A stretch of DNA of 64,000 nt from an uncultured bacterium (lineage in GTDB: Bacteria > Bacillota > Clostridia > Lachnospirales > Lachnospiraceae). The stretch is from the NCBI GenBank assembly GCA_905214875.1, contig CAJMNR010000013.1, forward strand, positions 1 through 64,000, read 5' to 3'. The position numbers and the translations under genes were made by a program. Shown piece by piece: positions 24,832 through 33,067 of this stretch. Position 1 is the stretch's first letter. Each line of letters starts with the position of its first letter. The notes under the pieces were generated by a model. The model was not told where the DNA came from. It saw only the letters and a program-made list of their open reading frames with translations, and ran no database searches.

Positions 24832-25251
24832 TAACAATAACACGGCTGTGATATTGTTTTAAGTATTCGAGAAAGCTTATTTTAGTAATAAGGATTCGGC
24901 TATGAATACTATTTATTCGATAAGTAACACTCGAATCATATATATATTAATAGCCAGTCTTGCTTTCTGTGTTACAATTTGCCTTAGTGGCAAGTGCGTT
25001 ATGAATAACGTACGACTTTGGGCGCAAGTATGAAACGCTTACGTACCACATTGTGATATTATGGGTGCATTCAATGAAAGAATGTGTTTTAGAGGTAAAT
25101 AATTACCATCTAATGTATTTATGTGTAAATACATCATAATTTAAAGCGGCTGCCCTGCATGAAACACTAGGATGTGTTGTAGATGCAAACTATTTAAAAA
25201 TGTTTCAATTAAACGATTAAGAATCGATATTTTTATGGAGGTGTAATACAC
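24832..25251 (+). promoter_or_regulatory. 420-base rpmJ-rpsM gap, candidate structured alpha-operon leader RNA
   Basis: Unusually long for this operon. After the hairpin at 24833, ATTCGAG (24865-24871) can pair with CTCGAAT (24930-24936). The latter can instead pair with the nearer ATTCGA (24915-24920) inside an outer GGCTAT (24898-24903)/ATAGCC (24950-24955) stem; the two folds exclude each other. Further on are TTGCC/GGCAA and CGTTA/TAACG hairpins. In E. coli, S4 represses the alpha operon through a pseudoknotted leader before rpsM; an analogous role here is inferred. No second promoter is evident. Confidence 0.5.
24833..24860 (+). terminator. Terminator-like hairpin directly after rpmJ
   Basis: AACAATAACAC (24833-24843) pairs with GTGATATTGTT (24848-24858) at 10 of 11 positions, loop GGCT, followed by a short T run. 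It would attenuate transcription from the promoter at 24656 before rpsM. Confidence 0.6.
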
Positions 25252-25620
25252 ATGGCTCGTATCAGTGGTGTAGATTTACCAAGAGAAAAACGTGTAGAAA
25301 TCGGACTTACTTACATTTATGGTATCGGTAGAGTAAGCTCCAACCGTATTCTTGCTGCAGCTAATGTTAATCCTGACACTCGTGTTAGAGATTTAACTGA
25401 TGAAGAAGTTGCAAGAATTCGTGACATTATTGACGAAACAACAACTGTTGAAGGTGATTTACGTAGAGAAATCGCTCTTAATATTAAGAGATTACAAGAG
25501 ATTGGTTGCTACAGAGGAATTCGTCATAGAAAAGGACTTCCAGTTCGTGGTCAAAAAACTAAGACAAACGCAAGAACAAGAAAAGGTCCAAAACGTACAG
25601 TAGCGAACAAGAAGAAATAA
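25252..25620 (+). CDS. rpsM: 30S ribosomal protein S13
   Basis: A 122-residue S13 of the 30S head, contacting the P-site tRNA and bridge B1. It begins MARISGVDLPREKRVEIGLTYIYGIG and ends with the GIRHRKGLPVRGQKTKTNARTRKGP tail. ATG behind ATGGAGGTG. Confidence 0.97.
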   Translation: MARISGVDLPREKRVEIGLTYIYGIGRVSSNRILAAANVNPDTRVRDLTDEEVARIRDIIDETTTVEGDLRREIALNIKRLQEIGCYRGIRHRKGLPVRGQKTKTNARTRKGPKRTVANKKK

Positions 25621-25638
25621 TATTAGGAGGGTTTGTTA

Positions 25639-26034
25639 ATGGCTAAGAAAGTTACAAAAAAAGTGACTAAAAAACGTGTGAAAAAGAACGTTGATCGCGG
25701 ACAAGCACACATTCAGTCATCTTTTAATAATACAATTGTTACGCTTACAGATGCAGAAGGTAATGCTCTTTCTTGGGCAAGTGCAGGTGGATTAGGATTC
25801 AGAGGATCCAAAAAATCTACTCCTTACGCAGCTCAAATGGCAGCTGAAACTGCAGCTAAAGCAGCAATCATTCATGGTTTAAAATCAGTAGAAGTTATGG
25901 TAAAAGGTCCTGGATCAGGTAGAGAAGCAGCTATTCGTGCTCTTCAAGCTTGTGGTATCGAAGTAACAAGCATCAAAGATGTAACTCCAGTTCCACACAA
26001 TGGATGTAGACCACCAAAACGTAGAAGAGTCTAA
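25639..26034 (+). CDS. rpsK: 30S ribosomal protein S11
   Basis: A 131-residue S11 of the 30S platform (AHIQSSFNNTIVTLTDAEGNALSWASAGGLGFRGSKKSTPYAAQ, ending VTPVPHNGCRPPKRRRV). I choose ATG 25639, seven bases after AGGAGGG. The N terminus has a KKVTKKVTKKRVKK basic run. Confidence 0.97.
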   Translation: MAKKVTKKVTKKRVKKNVDRGQAHIQSSFNNTIVTLTDAEGNALSWASAGGLGFRGSKKSTPYAAQMAAETAAKAAIIHGLKSVEVMVKGPGSGREAAIRALQACGIEVTSIKDVTPVPHNGCRPPKRRRV

Positions 26035-26049
26035 TTAGGAGGTATAACA

Positions 26050-26646
26050 ATGGCAAGAGACATGAGTCCTGTTCTTAAAAGATGTAGATCACTTGGTTTA
26101 GACCCTGTATTCATGGGATTATCCAAAAAATCTAACAGACAATCTGCAAGAGCTGGTAAGAAAACAAGCGAATACGGATTACAATTAAGAGAAAAACAAA
26201 AAGCAAAATTTATCTATGGTGTTTTAGAAAAACCTTTCAGAAATATGTTTGCTAAAGCTAAGAAAATCAAAACTGGAACTACAGGTGAAAACCTTATGAT
26301 CCTTCTTGAACTTAGATTAGATAACGTAGTTTACAGAATGGGTTATGCTAGAACAAGAAAAGAAGCTAGACAGATCGTAGATCACAAACATGTTTTAGTT
26401 AATGGTAAATTAGTTAACATCCCAAGCTACCAAGTAAAAGCTGGTGATGTAATTGAAATTAAAGAAAAATTCAAGAGCGCTCAAAGATATAAAGATATCT
26501 TAGAAGTAACTGATGCAAAATTAGTTCCTGCTTGGTTAGAAGCTGACCATGAAAAACTTTCTGGTGTAGTTAAAGAATTACCAACTAGAGATCAAATTGA
26601 TGTTCCAGTTAACGAAGTGCTTATCGTTGAGTTGTATTCTAAATAA
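26050..26646 (+). CDS. rpsD: 30S ribosomal protein S4
   Basis: A 198-residue S4, a primary 16S rRNA binder and known translational repressor. The S4 RNA-binding fold is seen in LELRLDNVVYRMGYARTRKEARQIVDHKHVLVNGKLVNIPSYQVKAGD. Unlike in Bacillus, it sits inside the alpha operon, between rpsK and rpoA. The N terminus lacks a zinc cysteine cluster (one Cys only). Confidence 0.97.
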   Translation: MARDMSPVLKRCRSLGLDPVFMGLSKKSNRQSARAGKKTSEYGLQLREKQKAKFIYGVLEKPFRNMFAKAKKIKTGTTGENLMILLELRLDNVVYRMGYARTRKEARQIVDHKHVLVNGKLVNIPSYQVKAGDVIEIKEKFKSAQRYKDILEVTDAKLVPAWLEADHEKLSGVVKELPTRDQIDVPVNEVLIVELYSK

Positions 26647-26782
26647 TAGGCATATAATCTCCCGCTGGCAATATGTATTGTCAGCCTGGAGAGTATATAT
26701 CAGGGTAGACATGTTCTCTCCGGTATATATGCTGTATTATTAATACCCTCAATTAATTATAACTTAAAAGGAGGGTCCTTTC
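26647..26782 (+). promoter_or_regulatory. rpsD-rpoA gap with mutually exclusive hairpins
   Basis: CTGGCAAT/ATTGTCAG (26665-26684) is capped below by TCTCC (26658-26662) with GGAGA (26688-26692). The same GGAGA region, extended as CTGGAGAG (26686-26693), can instead pair with CTCTCCGG (26716-26723). GGGTA (26703-26707) can pair with TACCC (26744-26748). No T run follows, so control at the level of processing or translation of rpoA is more likely than termination (inference). Confidence 0.5.
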
Positions 26783-27742
26783 GTGTTTGATTTCGAAAAA
26801 CCAAAAATTGAGATTGCAGAAATATCTGAAGATAAAAAGTTTGGACGTTTTGTAGTAGAGCCTTTAGAGAGAGGTTATGGTACAACTTTAGGTAATTCTT
26901 TAAGAAGAATCATGCTTTCCTCTTTACCAGGTGCTGCAGTTAGTCAAATTAAAATTGACGGTGTTGTACATGAGTTTAGCTCAATTCCTGGCGTTAAGGA
27001 AGATGTTACTGAAATCATTATGAATATCAAGAGTTTGGCTATCAAAAACAACAGTGAAACTAATGAACCTAAGACAGCATATATAGAATTCGAAGGTGAA
27101 GGAGTTGTAACTGCTCGCGATATTCAAGCTGGACCAGATATCGAAATTTTAAATCCTGACACAGTAATCGCTACTTTAAGCGGTGGTTCTGATTGTAAAC
27201 TTTACATGGAGCTTACTATCACTAAAGGTAGAGGTTATATTAGTGCGGATAAAAATAAAAATGAAGATTCATTAATTGGTGTTATTCCAATTGATTCAAT
27301 CTATACACCAGTTGAACGTGTGAATCTTGCAGTTGAAAATACACGTGTAGGTCAAATCACAGATTATGATAAACTTACATTAGATGTATGGACAAATGGA
27401 ACTCTCGCTCCAGACGAAGCAGTATCTTTAGCTGCAAAAGTCTTAAGCGAACATTTAAATTCCTTTATCGATCTTTCTGAAAGTGCTAAATCAGTTGATG
27501 TTATGGTAGAAAAAGAAGATAATGAAAAAGAAAAAGTTCTTGAAATGAGTATTGATGAACTTGAACTTTCTGTTCGTTCTTACAATTGCTTAAAGAGAGC
27601 TGGAATCAATACTGTAGAGGAATTGACTAACAGAACTTCTGAAGACATGATGAAAGTCCGTAACTTAGGACGTAAATCCTTAGAAGAAGTTCTTGCTAAG
27701 CTAAAAGAGCTTGGATTATCACTAAATCTAAGCGACGAATAA
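26783..27742 (+). CDS. rpoA: RNA polymerase subunit alpha
   Basis: A 319-residue alpha subunit. The N-terminal dimerisation domain is seen in ERGYGTTLGNSLRRIMLSSLPG and the insert-type subdomain. The C-terminal domain that binds UP elements and activators is ELELSVRSYNCLKRAGINTVEELTNRTSEDMMKVRNLGRKSLEEV. GTG start at 26783 behind AAAAGGAGGG. Confidence 0.97.
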   Translation: MFDFEKPKIEIAEISEDKKFGRFVVEPLERGYGTTLGNSLRRIMLSSLPGAAVSQIKIDGVVHEFSSIPGVKEDVTEIIMNIKSLAIKNNSETNEPKTAYIEFEGEGVVTARDIQAGPDIEILNPDTVIATLSGGSDCKLYMELTITKGRGYISADKNKNEDSLIGVIPIDSIYTPVERVNLAVENTRVGQITDYDKLTLDVWTNGTLAPDEAVSLAAKVLSEHLNSFIDLSESAKSVDVMVEKEDNEKEKVLEMSIDELELSVRSYNCLKRAGINTVEELTNRTSEDMMKVRNLGRKSLEEVLAKLKELGLSLNLSDE

Positions 27743-27759
27743 TTTAGGAGGTAAGCTAA

Positions 27760-28296
27760 ATGGCAGGCTATAGAAAACTTGGAAGAACTTCCAGTCAAAG
27801 AAAAGCTTTATTAAGAAACCAAGTAACTAACCTATTATATAATGGTAAAATCGTTACTACTGAAGCTAAGGCTAAAGAAATCCGTAAAATTGCTGAGCGT
27901 ATGATTACATTAGCTGTAAAAGAAAAAGATAACTTCGAAACTGTTACAGTTACTGCAAAAGTTGCTCGTAAAGATAAAGATGGTAAAAGAGTTAAAGAGG
28001 TTGTTGATGGTAAGAAAGTTACTGTTTTTGACGAAGTTCAAAAAGAAGTTCAAAAAGACAGTGCTTCCAGATTACATGCTAGAAGACAAATGCTTAAAGT
28101 TCTTTACCCTGTTACTGAAGTACCAACAGAAGCTGCTGGTAAAAAACGTAACACTAAATCTGTAGATATGACTGAAAAGTTATTCACAGAAATCGCTCCA
28201 AAGTATGCTGACCGTAAAGGTGGTTACACTCGTATCGTTAAGATCGGACCACGTAAAGGTGACGCAGCTATGGAAGTTCTTATTGAATTAGTTTAA
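27760..28296 (+). CDS. rplQ: 50S ribosomal protein L17 with internal insertion
   Basis: A 178-residue L17, against about 115-130 in most bacteria. The N terminus is canonical (MAGYRKLGRTSSQRKALLRNQVTNLL, ITTEAKAKEIRKIAE-like) and so is the C terminus (YADRKGGYTRIVKIGPRKGDAAMEVLIELV). Between them, residues about 65-130 form a Lys/Val-rich insertion (GKRVKEVVDGKKVTVFDEVQKEVQKD and following). Enlarged L17 proteins occur in Lachnospiraceae. It is the last gene of the superoperon and is followed by a strong terminator. Confidence 0.95.
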   Translation: MAGYRKLGRTSSQRKALLRNQVTNLLYNGKIVTTEAKAKEIRKIAERMITLAVKEKDNFETVTVTAKVARKDKDGKRVKEVVDGKKVTVFDEVQKEVQKDSASRLHARRQMLKVLYPVTEVPTEAAGKKRNTKSVDMTEKLFTEIAPKYADRKGGYTRIVKIGPRKGDAAMEVLIELV

Positions 28297-28313
28297 TAAG
28301 TATTTTTATATAG

Positions 28314-28344
28314 AGCCTCAAGTCTTAGGACTTGGGGCTTTTTT
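28314..28344 (+). terminator. Terminator of the ribosomal superoperon
   Basis: An 11-bp stem AGCCTCAAGTC / GACTTGGGGCT (one G-T) with loop TTAG, then six T (28339-28344). Confidence 0.94.
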
Positions 28345-28392
28345 GATTGGAAATTTATCAATGTATTATTACGTGTTTACATGGATGAGTCC

Positions 28393-28421
28393 TTGCATTT
28401 GTAAGTATTATAACGTACAAT
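28393..28421 (+). promoter_or_regulatory. Promoter of the ECF transporter operon
   Basis: TTGCAT (28393-28398), 17 bases, TACAAT (28416-28421). Confidence 0.7.
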
Positions 28422-28465
28422 AGTGAGTAAGTTTTTGTAAACTATTATTATATGAAAGAAGACAA

Positions 28466-29341
28466 ATGGGTAATATAATGAGTTTTATAGAGTCTAGAAA
28501 TTTAATACATGAGTATAAAAAACATGACGAAAAAGGAAATATAGAGAGCGTAAATCGTGCTATAGATGATGTATCCATTTCGGTTGAGCAAGGTGATTTT
28601 ATTGCAATACTTGGCCATAATGGTTCCGGTAAGTCTACCTTTGCCAAACATTTGAATTCCATTCTTCTTCCGACGGAAGGTACTGTCTGGGTAAATGGAA
28701 TGGATACAACAGATGAAAATCATTTATTAGACATTCGACAAACTGCAGGAATGGTATTTCAGAATCCAGATAACCAGATTATTGCAAGTGTTGTAGAAGA
28801 AGATGTAGGATTCGGACCAGAAAACCTAGGTGTTCCTACAGAGGAAATCTGGGAACGTGTTGAGAAGGCGTTAAAAGCAGTAGGGATGTATGAGTATCGT
28901 GAACACTCCCCAAATAAGCTTTCAGGCGGTCAGAAACAGAGAATTGCAATTGCTGGTATTATGGCCATGAAACCTAAGTGCATTGTTTTAGATGAGCCGA
29001 CAGCAATGCTAGATCCAAATGGTCGTAAGGATGTTATCGAAACGGTTCGTAAATTAAATAAAGAAGAAAATGTAACAATTATTTTAATTACGCACTATAT
29101 GGATGAAGTAATCAATGCGGACCATGTTTATGTCATGGATCACGGTAAAGTAGTTATGGAAGGCACACCAAGAGAAATCTTTAAAGATGTGGAAATGCTT
29201 AAGAAATATCGTTTAGATGTTCCTCAAGTTACAGAGCTTGCTTATGAACTTAGAAAGCAAGGACTTAAACTTCCTGATGTAGTTTTAACGAAGGATGAGT
29301 TGGTACATGCACTTTTAAAACTTCATCAAGTAGAGAAATAG
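28466..29341 (+). CDS. ecfA1: Energy-coupling factor transporter ATPase EcfA1
   Basis: A 291-residue ABC ATPase of the general ECF module that powers vitamin and cofactor uptake with exchangeable S components. Walker A GHNGSGKST is at 50-58, Q-loop VFQNPDNQ, signature LSGGQKQR, Walker B CIVLDEPTAMLD and switch histidine ITHYMDE. ATG 28466 or, four codons on, 28478; neither has a strong ribosome binding site. It lies 11 bases before ecfA2, immediately downstream of rplQ, the classical Firmicute arrangement. Confidence 0.95.
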   Translation: MGNIMSFIESRNLIHEYKKHDEKGNIESVNRAIDDVSISVEQGDFIAILGHNGSGKSTFAKHLNSILLPTEGTVWVNGMDTTDENHLLDIRQTAGMVFQNPDNQIIASVVEEDVGFGPENLGVPTEEIWERVEKALKAVGMYEYREHSPNKLSGGQKQRIAIAGIMAMKPKCIVLDEPTAMLDPNGRKDVIETVRKLNKEENVTIILITHYMDEVINADHVYVMDHGKVVMEGTPREIFKDVEMLKKYRLDVPQVTELAYELRKQGLKLPDVVLTKDELVHALLKLHQVEK

Positions 29342-29352
29342 CAGGTGTAAAT

Positions 29353-30240
29353 ATGTCAATAAAATTAGTAAATGTGAATTATATATATAGCCCAAATACG
29401 GCCTATGAAAAAAAGGCACTTACCAATGTGAGCTTGGAAATTGAAGACGGTCAGTTTATCGGACTCATCGGTCACACAGGTTCTGGTAAGTCAACATTGA
29501 TCCAACACTTGAATGGTTTAATGAAAGCGACATCTGGGCATATTTATTATAACGGCGAGGATATCAATCAGCCAAAATATAATATGAAAGAACTTAGAAG
29601 CAAGGTTGGCCTTGTGTTTCAATATCCGGAGCATCAATTGTTCGAAACGAAAATTATAGATGATGTTAAGTTTGGTCCAAAGAATCTAGGATTACCAGAG
29701 GAAGAGATTCAGAGAAGAGCAGAAGAGGCACTTCTTCAAGTAGGAATACCAGCAGAACTATGGGAAGCATCACCATTTGAATTATCGGGTGGTCAGAAAC
29801 GACGTGTTGCTATTGCAGGAGTGCTTGCGATGCATCCAGAAGTATTGATCCTTGATGAACCAACAGCAGGTCTTGACCCAAAAGGTAGGGATGAAATCTT
29901 AGGAGAGATTGCAAAGCTTCATAAGGAACGAGGGATTACTGTAGTTCTAGTTTCTCATAGCATGGAAGACGTTGCAGAATATGTGGACCGTATCATCGTA
30001 ATGAACCATAGCAAGGTATTTGCAGATGGTACTCCTAAGGAAGTATTTGCTCAGTATAAGGAGCTTGAAGGAATTGGTTTAGCGGCTCCACAGGTTACGT
30101 ATGTAATGAATGAGTTAAAAGACAAAGGGATTTTGGTGGATGTTACAGCTACAACCGTGGAAGAGGCAAAAGCGTCTATTCTATCATGGGCAAAAGAAAA
30201 TAAGTTATTAAATAAAACAGAGGTTAGGGTGGAAGTATGA
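29353..30240 (+). CDS. ecfA2: Energy-coupling factor transporter ATPase EcfA2
   Basis: A 295-residue partner ATPase. Walker A GHTGSGKST, Q-loop VFQYPEHQLFE, signature LSGGQKRR, Walker B VLILDEPTAGLD and VSHSMEDVAEY. The YPEHQLF sequence in the Q loop is typical of EcfA2. Its stop codon overlaps the ecfT start (ATGA), so the subunits are translationally coupled. Confidence 0.95.
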   Translation: MSIKLVNVNYIYSPNTAYEKKALTNVSLEIEDGQFIGLIGHTGSGKSTLIQHLNGLMKATSGHIYYNGEDINQPKYNMKELRSKVGLVFQYPEHQLFETKIIDDVKFGPKNLGLPEEEIQRRAEEALLQVGIPAELWEASPFELSGGQKRRVAIAGVLAMHPEVLILDEPTAGLDPKGRDEILGEIAKLHKERGITVVLVSHSMEDVAEYVDRIIVMNHSKVFADGTPKEVFAQYKELEGIGLAAPQVTYVMNELKDKGILVDVTATTVEEAKASILSWAKENKLLNKTEVRVEV

Positions 30241-31049
30241 TTAGAGATATAACAATCGGACAGTATTATCCGGTGAATTCCATCATCCACCGTCTTGATC
30301 CGAGAGTAAAGTTACTTGGTACATTACTGTTTATAGTATCGTTATTTTTATTTGATAGTTTTGCAGGATATCTTCTTGTACTACTATTTTTAGGTGGTGT
30401 GATCCTTTCATCTAAAGTGCCATTAGGCTACATTGTAAAAGGATTGAAGGCAGTCGTATTTTTATTATTATTTACAGTAGCCTTTAATGTATTCTTTACA
30501 TCTGGGGATCATGTAATTGGTAAGTGGTGGATTTTTACGTTGACGTGGGAAGGACTCCGTCAAGGTGCATTTATGGGAATTCGCATTATTTTATTAATTA
30601 TCGGGTCTTCATTAATGACATATACAACAACACCAAAGGGATTAACAGATGGTTTAGAAACTGGGCTTAATCCTTTAAATAAAATAAAAGTTCCTGTACA
30701 TGAAATCGCAATGATGATGTCAATCGCGCTTCGTTTTATTCCAATCTTATTAGAAGAAACAGATAAGATTATGAAGGCGCAGTCCGCGCGTGGTGCTGAT
30801 TTTGAAAGTGGAAATATGATGACAAAAGCAAAAGCGTTGCTTCCAATCTTTGTGCCATTGTTTATTTCAGCATTTCATCGTGCAGAAGATCTTGCAATGG
30901 CTATGGAAGCCAGATGTTATAATGGCGGACCAAACCGTACAAAGATGAAACCATTAGTATATAAAAAATCCGATTATATTGGATATGGAATTATAGTATG
31001 TTATATGGGAGCATTTATTTTATTAAATTGTTTTATTCCTTGGTTTTAA
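30237..31049 (+). CDS. ecfT: Energy-coupling factor transporter transmembrane protein EcfT
   Basis: A 270-residue membrane protein with hydrophobic segments near residues 25-60, 65-85, 105-125 and at the C-terminal end. The coupling helices carry the family Ala-Arg-Gly signature (AQSARGADFESG, AMEARCYNGGP), which contacts the two ATPases. It begins at the ATGA overlap with ecfA2. No S component gene is present in the window. Confidence 0.95.
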   Translation: MIRDITIGQYYPVNSIIHRLDPRVKLLGTLLFIVSLFLFDSFAGYLLVLLFLGGVILSSKVPLGYIVKGLKAVVFLLLFTVAFNVFFTSGDHVIGKWWIFTLTWEGLRQGAFMGIRIILLIIGSSLMTYTTTPKGLTDGLETGLNPLNKIKVPVHEIAMMMSIALRFIPILLEETDKIMKAQSARGADFESGNMMTKAKALLPIFVPLFISAFHRAEDLAMAMEARCYNGGPNRTKMKPLVYKKSDYIGYGIIVCYMGAFILLNCFIPWF

Positions 31050-31070
31050 TCTAATGAATGAGGTATAAGT

Positions 31071-31823
31071 GTGAAACGTGTAAAGTTAATTGTAGCATAT
31101 GATGGGACGAACTACTGTGGATGGCAGGTACAGCCAAACCAAACGACAGTAGAAGGTGTCTTAAATGCCACATTACGTGAATTTTTTAAAGAAGATATCA
31201 CGGTAATTGGCGCAAGTAGGACAGATTCTGGTGTACATGCTATGGGAAATGTAGCTGTGTTCGATACGGAAACAAGGATGCCAGCGGAAAAGATCAGCTA
31301 CGCACTAAATCAGAGACTTCCAGAAGATATTCGTATTCAGAAGTCGGAAGAAGTAGAAGCTGATTTCCATCCAAGACATCAGGAATGTCGAAAAACATAT
31401 CGATATCGCGTGGTAGCGAGCGAGTTTCCAAATCCGGTAAAACGATTATATACACATTTTGTATATCGTGCTCTAGATTTGGAAAAAATAAGAGAAGCGG
31501 CGTCTTATTTGGTGGGAACCCATGATTTTAAAAGTTTTTGTTCTGTGAACACGCAGGTGAAGGAAACAGTCCGCACAATCTATGATATTCAGGTAAAGCA
31601 AATCGAGGATGAAGTCATCTTTGAAGTGAATGGAAATGGTTTTTTATATAACATGGTGCGTATCATCGCGGGAACACTTCTTCAAGTAGGAATGGGAGCA
31701 ATTAATCCTAAAGACATCCCGGAAATATTAGAAGCAAAAGATAGGACGAAAGCTGGTCCGACCGCTCCGGCAAAGGGCTTGATGCTGGTCGAGATAGAGT
31801 ATCTAATAGCAAAAAATAGCTAA
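31071..31823 (+). CDS. truA: tRNA pseudouridine(38-40) synthase TruA
   Basis: A 250-residue enzyme making pseudouridine at positions 38-40 of the tRNA anticodon arm. The catalytic aspartate is D52 in GASRTDSGVHA. Other motifs are YDGTNYCGWQVQPNQTTVEG and NGNGFLYNMVRIIAGTL. GTG start at 31071, 22 bases after ecfT. The order rplQ-ecfA1-ecfA2-ecfT-truA-rplM-rpsI is the usual one in Firmicutes. Confidence 0.96.
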   Translation: MKRVKLIVAYDGTNYCGWQVQPNQTTVEGVLNATLREFFKEDITVIGASRTDSGVHAMGNVAVFDTETRMPAEKISYALNQRLPEDIRIQKSEEVEADFHPRHQECRKTYRYRVVASEFPNPVKRLYTHFVYRALDLEKIREAASYLVGTHDFKSFCSVNTQVKETVRTIYDIQVKQIEDEVIFEVNGNGFLYNMVRIIAGTLLQVGMGAINPKDIPEILEAKDRTKAGPTAPAKGLMLVEIEYLIAKNS

Positions 31824-31856
31824 AAATATTAATAAATCTTTATGAAATGAAAATTA

Positions 31857-31885
31857 TTGACACATTAAACTTTATGTAATATAAT
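31857..31885 (+). promoter_or_regulatory. Consensus promoter of rplM-rpsI
   Basis: TTGACA (31857-31862), exactly 17 bases, TATAAT (31880-31885). Confidence 0.92.
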
Positions 31886-32013
31886 ATTTAACTGTGACAA
31901 GTTTAATTAATTTGCGTAAAAATACTAAACCAAAGCCCCGGTGAGGTATTTTAACATATATAGATCAAAAGCAATAACTGATAAATGATGTAAATTTTTA
32001 AGGAGGTAAATCC
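31886..32013 (+). promoter_or_regulatory. rplM leader with L13-leader-like stem
   Basis: The roughly 125-base leader contains AAAATAC (31919-31925) pairing with GTATTTT (31946-31952), closing a loop with AGCCCCGG. This resembles in position and size the known L13 leader element of Firmicutes. The assignment is by position and shape only. Confidence 0.5.
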
Positions 32014-32448
32014 ATGAAAAGTTTTATGGCAAGTCCATCAACAATTGAAAGAAAATGGTATGTAGTAGATGCTACTGGACATACATTAGGTCGTCTTTCT
32101 TCTGAGATCGCAAAAGTATTAAGAGGTAAAAACAAACCAGTTTACACTCCACACGAAGATTGTGGTGATTTCGTTATCGTAGTAAACGCTGACAAAATCA
32201 AAGTAACAGGTAAAAAAATGGATCAAAAAATCTATTACAATCACTCTGATTATGTAGGTGGAATGAAAGAAACTACATTAAAAGAAATGATGGCTAAAAA
32301 ACCTGAAGAAGTTATCACTCTTGCAGTTAAAGGTATGCTTCCAAAAGGACCTTTAGGACGTCAAATGTTAAGAAAATTAAACGTATACGCTGGACCAGAG
32401 CACAACAATGCAGCTCAAAAACCAGAAGTATTAGAAATTAAATATTAA
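32014..32448 (+). CDS. rplM: 50S ribosomal protein L13
   Basis: A 144-residue L13, an early 23S rRNA binder (KWYVVDATGHTLGRLSSEIAKVLRGKNKPVYTPHEDCGDFVIV, then GMLPKGPLGRQMLRKLNVYAG). ATG behind AAGGAGGT. Confidence 0.97.
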   Translation: MKSFMASPSTIERKWYVVDATGHTLGRLSSEIAKVLRGKNKPVYTPHEDCGDFVIVVNADKIKVTGKKMDQKIYYNHSDYVGGMKETTLKEMMAKKPEEVITLAVKGMLPKGPLGRQMLRKLNVYAGPEHNNAAQKPEVLEIKY

Positions 32449-32476
32449 TTAGGTGAGCTGAAAGGAGGAAATAACA

Positions 32477-32869
32477 ATGGCAAAAGCTAGATATTACGGA
32501 ACTGGTAGAAGAAAAAGCAGTATCGCTAGAGTATACCTTGTACCTGGTACAGGTAAAATCACTATCAATAAAAAAGATATGGATCAATACTTCGGTCTTG
32601 ATACATTAAAATTAATCGTAAAACAACCACTTGAATTAACTGAAACAGCTGATAAATTCGACGTTTTAGTAAACGTACACGGTGGTGGATTCACTGGTCA
32701 AGCTGGTGCAATCAGACACGGTATTTCAAGAGCATTATTACAAGCAGACGGAGATTACCGTCCAGCTCTTAAGAAAGCAGGTTTCTTAACAAGAGATCCT
32801 CGTATGAAAGAACGTAAAAAATACGGTCTTAAAGCTGCTCGTAGAGCTCCTCAGTTCTCTAAGAGATAG
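32477..32869 (+). CDS. rpsI: 30S ribosomal protein S9
   Basis: A 130-residue S9 whose C-terminal KR tail touches the P-site tRNA. It begins YYGTGRRKSSIARVYLVPG and contains VHGGGFTGQAGAIRHGISRALLQ and the terminal RRAPQFSKR. It lies 28 bases after rplM. Confidence 0.97.
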   Translation: MAKARYYGTGRRKSSIARVYLVPGTGKITINKKDMDQYFGLDTLKLIVKQPLELTETADKFDVLVNVHGGGFTGQAGAIRHGISRALLQADGDYRPALKKAGFLTRDPRMKERKKYGLKAARRAPQFSKR

Positions 32870-32943
32870 TATTTGTAGTTTGTTTGTGTCTGGGGATACT
32901 AGACGTAAAAAACTAAATAGAAAAATATATTTTCAAGTGAATA

Positions 32944-32985
32944 TAAGACACTTTTCAGCAAGTAATTACTGGGAAGTGTCTTATT
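32944..32985 (+). terminator. Terminator of rplM-rpsI
   Basis: A 15-bp stem TAAGACACTTTTCAG (32944-32958) / CTGGGAAGTGTCTTA (32969-32983) followed by a short T run. Confidence 0.85.
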
Positions 32986-33010
32986 TACTGTATATGATAA
33001 ATATATAGTG

Positions 33011-33038
33011 TTGCGACAGAGGAAAAATGTCGTATACT
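33011..33038 (+). promoter_or_regulatory. Putative promoter of first galactanase gene
   Basis: TTGCGA (33011-33016), 16 bases, TATACT (33033-33038). CGACA and TGTCG form a short inverted repeat across the spacer, a possible operator. Confidence 0.55.
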
Positions 33039-33067
33039 GGTTTTAAAAGGAAAAGAAAGGGATAAAG

